DNA of 64,000 nucleotides, from NCBI GenBank assembly GCA_038373865.1, contig JAXGGA010001030.1:109010-173009 (forward strand), given 5' to 3'. The notes beneath the pieces are model-generated. The model worked only from the letters and a program-made list of their open reading frames with translations, was not told where the DNA came from and ran no database searches. A program made the position numbers and the translations under genes. Positions 23,101-30,000 of this stretch are shown in pieces; the first letter of the stretch is position 1; each line of letters opens with the position of its first letter. This DNA is from Uloborus plumipes. Its lineage: Eukaryota > Arthropoda > Arachnida > Araneae > Uloboridae.

Positions 23101-23303
23101 AAGCTGCTGATCTTGTTACGCAACTTCTAACACTTCTTAGTGGAACGTTTTTGAGTGAGCGCTGCAAAGAGTTTACTAACTACGACTTTAAAAGCTGTTC
23201 CTTAGTTTCGAAAAGCGTGGTATTTGTTCCTGATATAATACTCTTATTTCTGTTATTTCTTATGTCACATAACATTACTTTCCAAATTGGCATAAAAAGT
23301 TGA
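8115..23303 (+). CDS. Gene A: secreted cysteine-rich protein, 5 exons, 240 aa
   Basis: Exons 8115-8154, 12400-12538, 14727-14872, 15574-15709 and 23042-23303 join in frame (723 nt) with canonical GT/AG borders and intron phases 1, 2, 1, 2. The product starts with a hydrophobic signal peptide (about residues 1-21). It has 14 cysteines at 24, 32, 59, 68, 76, 100, 116, 127, 153, 154, 162, 171, 195 and 206, an even number that could form seven disulfides. It ends in a hydrophobic segment (about 213-228) followed by 12 residues, so it may be membrane-anchored. Each internal exon holds one C...C...C module. I do not recognise a named gene. Helical secreted families with scattered cysteines, such as T20D4.11-like/DUF19 or the 27 kDa hemolymph glycoprotein family (DUF1397), are candidates only. 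Gene B downstream is a paralog. Introns 2 and 4 carry transposons. Expression is untested. Confidence 0.8.
8597..8817. mobile_element. piggyBac-type TTAA MITE, copy 1
   Basis: TTAA at 8593-8596 and 8818-8821 flank a 221-bp element with inverted ends CCCATTAATKMCT. TTAA duplication with CCC-starting ends is the piggyBac hallmark. It lies in gene A intron 1. Related copies are at 14102-14617 and about 21771-21978. Confidence 0.75.
8822..10775. other. Gene A intron 1, AT-rich, no element delimited
   Basis: It holds an (ATT)n run near 9620, poly-C tracts near 10276 and 10335, and short low-complexity open frames. I saw no exon or bounded repeat here. Confidence 0.4.
10776..11700. mobile_element. 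Foldback element with TACAGGGTGTCCACTCC ends and one duplicated arm
   Basis: The left end (10777 onward) is repeated directly 270 bp later, the unit at 10741-11010 recurring from 11011 with very few differences. The single right arm (about 11400-11700) is its inverted complement, ending in GGAGTGGACACCCTGTA. The loop is only about 60 bp (11340-11399). No ORF was seen. Confidence 0.7.
12040..12150. repeat. Copy of an AACCGAGT/GCAGTTTCGTGC repeat
   Basis: This stretch (CTCGTTTATTCCATCCATGG, then CTGTAGTTTCGTGC) matches one arm of the palindrome at 32425-32605. Confidence 0.45.
12400..12538 (+). CDS. Gene A exon 2 (cysteine module 1)
   Basis: The acceptor TTTTCAG ends at 12399 and the donor GTACAG begins at 12539. 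The phase-1 join to exon 1 completes the signal peptide. The exon encodes the HEC, ACGEE and DEMC cysteines (24, 32, 59). It exits in phase 2. Confidence 0.8.
12645..14058 (-). mobile_element. Tc1-like transposon, copy 1
   Basis: TA dinucleotides (12643-12644, 14059-14060) flank inverted ends of about 43 bp that begin CACTGCTCGACATTGAAAAT. The element is 1414 bp and carries one transposase ORF on the minus strand. It sits in gene A intron 2, antisense to the gene. Confidence 0.92.
12790..13815 (-). CDS. Tc1/mariner-type transposase, 341 aa, open throughout
   Basis: This is the DNA cut-and-paste transposase of the enclosing element. N-terminal paired-type helix-turn-helix regions occupy about residues 10-120. 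The DDE catalytic residues are D157 (FSDESRF), D246 (QQDNARPH) and E279 (SPIEHVWD). I count 32 residues between the last two, versus 34 in classical Tc1. Length suits the family (about 340 aa). Compared with copy 2, codons around residues 79-83 carry compensating indels (about 7 bases lost, 1 gained), so LWRN replaces RQAVAD while the frame recovers. This may impair activity. The ATG at 13815 aligns with the starts of copies 2 and 3. Confidence 0.9.
   Translation of the reverse strand: MARRPQRRHFQHIDDFTRGMVIGLRRGGWSIRQIAADTHMDASTVHRLCRRWLERGNVARLRGAGAARVTSDRLDRRIHLWRNPQVTCTSILQHVQGTLNVPVSTRTISRRLVARGLQSRRPLRRLPLTSQHRYQRLEWCRTRATWMAEWQTVVFSDESRFCLSSDSHRIRVWRRRGERSNPAVTVERPTARQRGIMVWGAIAYNSVSPLVRIRGTMTAQRYVDNALRPVAIPYLQGLPNAIFQQDNARPHSARISQHALRGVQMLSWPPYSPDLSPIEHVWDVIGRRLQNLSLPRSEDELWQMVEREWSAIPQDNIRRLVDSMARRVSSCIAVRGGPTSY
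14102..14617. mobile_element. piggyBac-type TTAA MITE, copy 2
   Basis: TTAA at 14098-14101 and 14618-14621 flank inverted ends CCCATTAATGCCT. At 516 bp it is a longer relative of copy 1 and shares both ends. It lies in gene A intron 2. Confidence 0.78.
14727..14872 (+). CDS. Gene A exon 3 (cysteine module 2)
   Basis: The acceptor TTTTGCTAG ends at 14726 and the donor GTAAGA begins at 14873. It encodes residues 60-108 with KC (68), EEC (76) and DFC (100). It enters in phase 2 and exits in phase 1. Confidence 0.82.
15574..15709 (+). CDS. Gene A exon 4 (cysteine module 3)
   Basis: The acceptor TATTTTCAG ends at 15573 and the donor GTAGGT begins at 15710. It encodes AHC (116), DSC (127) and TC (153). 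The split TG|C codon at the 3' border makes the second residue of a CC pair. Confidence 0.82.
15710..17160. other. Start of gene A intron 4, no element delimited
   Basis: AT-rich sequence with no convincing exon. The open frames at 15774-15980 and 16790-16987 lack family signals. Confidence 0.4.
17165..17475 (+). mobile_element. tRNA-derived SINE
   Basis: A tRNA-like head carries an A-box-like TAGTGGTCAGAGACG (about 17180) and a near-consensus B box GGTTCGAATCC (about 17209). A (TC)n run near 17240, a unique body and an A-rich end near 17450-17475 follow. Confidence 0.6.
17555..17925 (+). repeat. Partial copy, GCCTACTTTCCCGTT repeat family
   Basis: It starts GCCTACTTTCCCGTTAAAAA, then TCGCCAAGTCC repeats, a GT/GGTC run and a poly-C tract. 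It preserves the uninterrupted site CTTAATGCATCTAAAA that in the next copy is split by a TTAA element. Confidence 0.6.
18139..19556 (+). mobile_element. Tc1-like transposon, copy 2
   Basis: TA at 18137-18138 and 19557-19558 flank the same inverted ends as copy 1 (CACTGCTCGACATTG). It is inserted in the TTAA element, making it the youngest layer here. Confidence 0.92.
18382..19458 (+). pseudogene. Tc1-type transposase, copy 2, C-terminal frameshift
   Basis: The start at 18382 encodes MPRRPQRRHF, and the frame is open through the DDE catalytic domain (FSDESRF, QQDNARPH, SPIEHVWD all present). After EREWSA one base is missing relative to copies 1 and 3 (about 19320). The last part is therefore read in another frame to a stop at 19456-19458, giving 358 aa instead of about 343. 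The catalytic core is intact and the natural C-terminus is lost. Whether it is active is unknown. Confidence 0.85.
20070..20680. repeat. Tandem repeat, about four units of roughly 148 bp
   Basis: Units begin near 20071, 20220, 20367 and 20516 with AACTTTTGARTGAA. Each runs through AAAGATCTC, CATTCCCGTATTT and TTCGTTCAACATTGAACCG. A partial inverted block recurs at 63070-63348. Confidence 0.65.
21771..21978. mobile_element. piggyBac-type TTAA MITE, copy 3, left end missing
   Basis: The right half matches copy 2 (from GTGAACGRTGTCATT) and ends AGGCAGTAATGGG followed by TTAA (21979-21982). The left terminus is absent, so this is a truncated relic. Confidence 0.65.
22085..22195 (-). repeat. tRNA-like SINE head, reverse orientation
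   Basis: The reverse complement contains an A-box-like TGGTAAGAAAAGTCTGACTGG region split from a B-box-like GTTTGAATCCC. It looks like a decayed tRNA-derived SINE or tRNA pseudogene, with no full cloverleaf verified. Confidence 0.4.
22232..22408. mobile_element. Pogo/Tc1-type MITE, 177 bp
   Basis: TA at 22230-22231 and 22409-22410 flank inverted ends CAGTCGAGCCCGCTTA. TA duplication and CAGTCGA ends resemble pogo/Tigger-type elements. It is non-coding. Confidence 0.75.
23042..23303 (+). CDS. Gene A exon 5 (terminal; cysteine module 4 and hydrophobic tail)
   Basis: The acceptor TTTTTTACAG ends at 23041 after a 7.3-kb intron. The exon encodes IRC (162), SIC (171), ERC (195) and SC (206), then a leucine-rich hydrophobic stretch. 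The stop TGA is at 23301-23303. Confidence 0.82.
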
Positions 23304-23375
23304 AACTATGCTTATTTAATCATTTCATTCTGCCCCATCTAGTTGATCATTTACATTTTGTTACGCACTCTGTTG

Positions 23376-23381
23376 AATAAA
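23376..23381 (+). terminator. Gene A polyadenylation signal AATAAA
   Basis: AATAAA lies 73 bp after the gene A stop codon on the same strand. This is a normal distance for a compact 3' UTR. Confidence 0.6.
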
Positions 23382-23399
23382 AATTATTCTATTAAGAGT

Positions 23400-24330
23400 T
23401 GATGCATTCTTGATAATATTTACAACATACTGAACATTATAAAAGTAGTTTTTTTAACCGTTTTGACGCTATCTGTTTCTCTTTTAATTTTTTAGTTATT
23501 TACATTCAATGGTCATTTCAACAATTTTTCTGTTTTTATTAAGAATTTATTTTGAGCACAAAACAGTTGTTAAGTTCCTGTATTTTCGTAAAGTATAGAA
23601 TATTAGAATATTCGCTGCACATTGATGACCAACCCAGCAGTTTTCAGTGGCAATAGTAGTAAACATATTTTGTTAATATTTTGGGTTTAACTTATTGTCA
23701 CACAAGCTAGTGACAGTAAGTTAACCCCTAAATAATAGCAAAAGCTAGTAGATTAGCAAGGTTTTAGAAAACTACGAATTTACTTTTCAGTACTAGAGCC
23801 TGGTGATTAAACATTTATAAGTGACTAAACAGTTGAGTAACTAACATCATTATTTTACATTCGTATTCTTTGCAAGCAAGAACATCCGTTTAATCACAAA
23901 ATCAAGCTTGTGATAGGAGAAATTTTTTGCATTCAATTTATAAAATAATTTTTTTTATTATGAGACAAGGATTTTCAAAGGTTCTTAAGGGACTAAAGCA
24001 CTCTCATTTCATTGGATACACTTTGAAAACAAGCCAAACAATGTTTACTTTGTTTTGACAAATGCTCTACAAATTGCAGCGTTTAATGAACTGAGCTAAT
24101 TTATTTTTAACAGTTCAGATCAAACGTACTTATGATTGTAACATAAAATATTATAATTTTCCTAGCAAACAGGAACGCTCTATTCAAACCATTTTTAATA
24201 TAATTGAACTACTTCTTAAATGGAAAAAACGCGAAGAAAGTTTTTTTTTAATATGCATAAAAGTTTGCATTTAATAGTGAATTACTCGCGTATTTCTGAG
24301 GTTTCAGAAGCCGAAAAAATGTTCCTTTCA
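23400..24330. other. A-B intergenic, nothing recognised
   Basis: AT-rich, with no exon or bounded repeat identified. Confidence 0.4.
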
Positions 24331-24336
24331 TAAAGA

Positions 24337-24708
24337 CAAATTCTGTACCTCAGAATCAGACTAACGTAGGTTCAAAAATGACGATTTTTAGGTTATTACT
24401 GCATTCTTTGTAGAATTCTATTCCGCATTGAGCCATTACAACATAATTCTATTTTTAATAAATCCTTTTAGTCTTATCAGTATAATCAGTGTTATAAAAG
24501 CGCGAGTTCAAAACTTCCCAGGTAGCACAAATAACCTTTAAACGTTTTATAAACGTTTTTAAGCGGTTGTTACAACGTTAATAACCATTTTACAACCTTT
24601 AAAAAACGAAGTGTGCCACTTGGGTTTGTATGCCACAGACCAACGTTTTCGCGCAGTAAAGTAGTGGACTGTAACTCACGTCAGTCTGACTTTGAGGTGG
24701 AGTATTAG
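24337..24708. mobile_element. Diverged MITE, relative of the 948-1692 element
   Basis: The left end TTCTGTACCTCAGAATCAGA, with CTAACG beyond it, matches the element at 948. The right end carries a diverged inverted form (CGTCAGTCTGACTTTGAGG). The interior differs. Confidence 0.45.
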
Positions 24709-26880
24709 GCCCTATCTTGCTCCTAACTACATTCACAAAATAAAAACTGAAAAACTGCAAATAATATCAGCAAAACAATTGCTGATTCATTGTCGTGTCA
24801 TAACAATTAGCGTTATCTTTGATTCATCATAAAGAATGTCTTTCCGGCTGAGTGACGACTCCGACAGAAAAAAATTCCTTTCACAGGAAACAAACCAATA
24901 CACACACATCTTGTCACACTTCTACTACTGATTCATACAGAGGACCAATTGCAAATACTTCAAATTTTAAACACACAGGCTTGTTGAAAACTATGGCTTA
25001 CAACTGGAAGAATAGTCACACAAGTAAAAAGTTAAAATTGAAGGGCTTGGGAGATGAAGGGGTTAAGCGACAAAACAGAAATTGCGAGTGATTAAATTTT
25101 AAAGTTTTATTGTTACAGTTGCTACAGCTTTTTTGTTTTCTGGTTTTATCCCTAGTGTGCGTATGAAATTGGTCTATTGAAACATCTACTGTTTGATATA
25201 CCAAGTTTTATTTGCTTACCTGCATTCATTGCTTACCATTGTACAGTGCTTATTTTTTGAAAGTAACTTAGCCCCTTCATCCTCCAAGCAGTTCAATTGT
25301 GAATGTTTTAGTGTTTACACGAAAAAAGAATTCACACATCAAAGAGACATGCTTGTTTTAGGAACAATATGAATGCATGTGAACCGTAAAAGATTACGAA
25401 ATTAATTTCGTTTCGTAGAACACCCTTAAAGTTCTATTCTTCAACACTCACTGCACCTTCATAAAATTTTATATAATTAATTAGTGTGCTTAAGCAACAC
25501 ATTTTGACCAGTTATTCTTTTCAGAAAAGAATTGAGGGTTTTTTTCTTTTTTTAAATAATAAGTTACTTTTTTCGATGAAAAATTACCGTTTGCATAAAA
25601 CTTCTAGTGTATTTACTTCTACATCATTAAAAACATTTTTGTCTGACTCTTAGTTACATACCATAAAATGACATGACCCTCGACAAAACTGAAAATAATT
25701 TACTAAAAACGCGTTTTATAGCTAAATCTTTAAAATTTTACGCTGTTCATATTCTATCATGGACTTTCAGAGACTGGATGTTCTTCAGTTAATCGTGATT
25801 TTTAGGAATGTTTTCCTTTCTTCAATTCGTAGTTTTGAAGGCTTAACTCAAATGGAAATTAAAAGGTTTGTCGTCCTCCTCTGAAGGGAATTATAGATGA
25901 AAAAGTCGATAGACGATATTTAGGAACTATTGATCTTCTTCTATGATGGGGATTTAAAGAACTGCTGTACTTAGTTTAACGAGGGTATTTTGGAACTAAT
26001 GTCGTGAATGTAATAGCTTTTTTTTTCGGAACTGCTGTTCTTTTTCGATGAGTATCAACATATATCTTTTTTTAAAAAAGCAGCAGAATGCATGTGAATA
26101 TATACATACGGGCAATTCCACGGTGACAGACGTATCAGTTTTTCACAAAACAGCTTGCAAAGACTAGAAATATGTTAAATTCTTGTTTTATTTCACGATA
26201 TTAATAAATGGTATTATACTTGTTGGTCTTTACTACTATATAATGCAATTAAACTTTGAAGACTTCCATAAGAAATATTGAAATAGATGCATTTTTTCCG
26301 TAACGGACGTATCTCGTAAGATAAGTCTGTTACGGAACCAAATTGAAATCGTATAAATATTGTTTCTGGAAATGTTCAAAATTTAACTGTATTTTATAGA
26401 AGTAGAGTCCATGTTCTTCAAAAATTCATGGAACGAAACAAGGACCTTCCATATTTGGAGTCTCTGCAGGCTACTTTGTGCAGCAATCGATGCTATTTTT
26501 CAAAATGAAATTGTCCATATACATGCATGGCAAAAAATAGATTCAACTCCAGTGAAGCTAACGTATAAAGAAATACATTATGTTTCTGAAAGCGAGGAGA
26601 GATTTCCCCCTCTCAATCCCTCCTTTAAGACTATCCGGTTGTAGCATAAAATACATTCATTCTAGAAATTAGTCCGCGTCATTTTTACTAATTAAAAGAT
26701 ATCCTAAGGTAACAGCGCCCTAATGAATTCGGCTTAGCGTGCAATTGTACGCGACAATTCACTTCTAGCGCATTTCATCAGAGAGTGACGAGAACAATCG
26801 ATAAGAGGGCTTTTAACGAAAACATAAACTTCCTAAAAAGAAGAGTGATTTTTCGCGTTAAAACAAGGATGCTGCATTTC
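24709..26880. other. A-B intergenic, no gene supported
   Basis: No coding signal is convincing. Near 26107 GGGCAATTCCACGGTGAC resembles a transposon terminus, and near 26300 related TCCGTAACGGACGT words occur, but no paired end was found. The 77-codon frame at 26411-26644 is unsupported. Confidence 0.35.
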
Positions 26881-26888
26881 GCTTCCTG

Positions 26889-26896
26889 TGACGTAA
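26889..26896 (+). promoter_or_regulatory. Putative gene B upstream site TGACGTAA
   Basis: The octamer lies 108 bp before the gene B ATG and matches the one upstream of gene A. It resembles a bZIP (CREB/ATF) site. It may be coincidental. Confidence 0.3.
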
Positions 26897-26996
26897 ACTG
26901 CACTCAATAAAAAGGATTCTCTTAAATGGCTATCTGTAAAATAATTCCACATCCTAAAAGGTAATGTCCTTTTGAAAAAAACATCCTAGAAAGAGT

Positions 26997-27039
26997 ATGG
27001 AGAACCTATTGGCTTTATTTCTTCTTGCAACTGTATGGG
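26997..27039 (+). CDS. Gene B exon 1 (start codon, signal peptide)
   Basis: ATG at 26997 encodes MENLLALFLLATVW, a compact signal peptide. It ends in phase 1 before GTAAGT (27040-27045), matching gene A exon 1. Confidence 0.75.
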
Positions 27040-30000
27040 GTAAGTGCTTTAGTTTTGCTTGCACAAAAGTATAAACGTTTTCAGGATTTTTCTTTGTTAC
27101 ATTCTTACTGTCCATGGAAAAGTATATTATTTGTGATGTACAACATTGCCCTTTTTCTAAAGGGTTATGTTCTCAGTATCCAGTAGGGTGAGTCGAAAAA
27201 ATCGATTTTTTTATTCCGAAATCGCATTACCTCTCAAAAGTTGTGGTTTAGTATCCACAACTTGGGAAAAATAAGAAAAAAATTCTAAGTTGACGTCTTC
27301 GGTTCGCGCATGAGGCTCAAAGTTGGAAAAAATATGTTAAAAATGGAAATTTTCAAAAGGAAAAAAGAAAAAAAAATTGTAACTTTTTATAATGCAACTG
27401 CCATAAGCTGTAAATATTTTGTGCATTTTTAATCTAAAAAAATATTTTATAGCTTTTACATACGATCATTAGTTTGCACATCAGCCTTAAATTGGGCTAA
27501 AATCGCCTACAATGTCAGATTTCGAAAATATCGATTGTTTTTATTTCGAAATCGCATTACCTCTCAAAAGTTGTGGTTTGGTATCCAAAATTTGGGAAAA
27601 ATAAATAAAAAATCTAAATTGACTACTTCGGTTCGTGCATGAGGCTCAAAGTTGGAAAATATATGCTAAAAATGGAAACTTTCAAAAACAAATTTGATAA
27701 AAAAAAAGTAATTTTTTTTCTATCGAAACTGCTTTAAATTGTTAGTAGATAACATAAGTTGAACCCAAAAAATTATATATAACTTTTAGAAGATACATTC
27801 TGTTTGTGCATAAGGCTCAAGATATGAAAAAAAATGTCAAAAACTGAACGAGAACGCACTATGTCGGCGCTGTGCCATTATATTTTTGTTCTGTAGCCGA
27901 CTTTTCTAGACATTACACTTATTCTAGGAGACAGTTCAAAGTCCCTGCAGTCTGCACTCCCTTTGGTTGTCACTTAGTCAGCTAGATCCGCCAAACAAAC
28001 AGCATCTTTAATTAGCAACTGAAAGTGAATCAAAAAGTGCAGCGTGTTTAGCTTAGGGTGAGTTTTTTTTGTAACTTTATAGCATATTTTTATGCTCAAG
28101 TTTTGTTATACTGTTCTCCGTTCTCCGAATAATAAATAATGGAACCCCGGAAAACTTCTAAACGTTTAATTATGTGTCCGTTTTTTGGTGTACCGAAAGG
28201 GTTAAGTCAAAGTGTTTTAACCACATGTGCAGATGTGTTGTTAGCTTGCTTTGAAGAAAAATCGCAATCTGTAAAAGGCGAACCTTTTTCCAAGGATTTC
28301 AGATTGCATAGCTCATAGAAGAAATTTACTGCAAAGCTTCTATACCAATGTACAGTAGGGTGGGCCGAAAATGACTTTTATTTTTTTTTCGATGACGAGA
28401 TATGCGGAAAAGGTGCCATTGGGGGCACAGAGCACTCACAAAAAATTTGAAATTTTTTGCACAATTTCTTGATCTGCCGCAATCGCCTTGAAGTTTCGGA
28501 AAAATGCTAATTTTTGATGTTTTTCGTAAAATATGTCAAATTTTTTTTTTAATATTTTCAGTGATAGGTGTAACTTAAAAGGTACTATTAGGGGCACTAA
28601 GTTCACATAAAAAATTTGAATTATTTTGCTCCATTTCTTGATCAGCCATAAACGCTTGGGGGTTTGAGAAAAATTGCTAAAATTGGATATTACAGCACCA
28701 TTTGTGAAATTTTTTTTAAAAATTATTTTCGGTAGTGGGGAGCGAAAAAAAGGCTCAATTATCATTAAATTAACATTAAAATTGAATTGTAAATGATATT
28801 TATTTAATTTGTCACAAATACGGGGAAAATTCGGAAAAAATGCTTTTTTTTTTTAAATGATCCAATTTATTTATTAATTTTTAAGCTTTATAAAAATTCC
28901 GTCCAAGTGTTGAGAGACAATTTAGGAGTCTGAAATGAGAAGTAGTTTATAAATAACCTGCATTTTTATTTTTAAAATTCATTTGAGTTACAAATTAGTT
29001 ATTTATTACTATTGAATTAAAAAAATGTGTTAACTGAAAGTGCTTCACAGTTCTCAGCTTATTGCGCATCCAAATATCTTGCAAAATAATCCAGAACTCA
29101 ACACGAGGAGGTGGCTGCACGAGTTCCACCAGCCCTCCACCTAAAAATATTATATTCACATTGCTTTGCGTTCTTCATGCAACAAAGTCCTTCTTTGAAT
29201 TAAAGGTTGACATTTTTATCCTGATGGATTGTATCTTTGCTCTAACGAAGGTATCTCTGTCCTCATGGCCACATACGTGCATTGCCGCTTCTATCACTAC
29301 TTTAATTGTTCTTTCCACAGCTTGCGTGTGACTTGGAAAGCGGACTGAAGCTTCATCTAAAACCAAGCCTGATTCTATGTTTCTCTCAATCTCTTCGAAT
29401 GAAAGATTCTTTGTAATTGGATGCTTACTAAGATCTTTTGAGAACCAGTCGATGCAGTCGTAGTACTCAGTAGCCATAAAGTTCAGTTTTAGAACCTTAA
29501 ACTGTCTCAGTCTCCTGATCTCTTTCTTCTTTGAAAGGCGGCTCTGTTTAATCCTTTTCCATGCCAATATTCTGATTTCTTTGTTTTCGTCTGTCGCCAT
29601 TGCTAATAGTATATTCTCAGGATGGTCATAGTATGCATTTCTTTGAACCACCGAATGCACTATCGTCTTTAAGTCATCAGGGAGGAAGCTTAAGAGTAGA
29701 ATGACGTAGTACGAGTTTATGCGCAGAGTATGGTTCTCAGTGAGGAAGCTAACAGGCTGAGCAGATGGACCGAGACAATTTGTGGAAAATAGTTCTGCTC
29801 TCAAAATTTTAATTTGAGAGCAGAATTAGACAATTTAGAAGTCTCATTTCAGACTTCTAAATTGTCTCTCAACACTTGGACGGAATTTTTATAAAGCTTA
29901 AAAATTAATAAATAAATTGGATCATTTAAAAAACAAAAGCATTTTTTCTGAATTTTCCCCGTATTTGTAACAAATTAAATAAATATCATTTACAATTCAA

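Noticed and set aside
24852..25091. 79-codon frame
   Set aside because: Composition is compatible with chance, with no signal peptide, cysteine module or splice sites linking it to gene A or B.
26411..26644. 77-codon frame in A-B intergenic DNA
   Set aside because: No homology recognised, no splice context matching the neighbouring genes, and the length is within chance.
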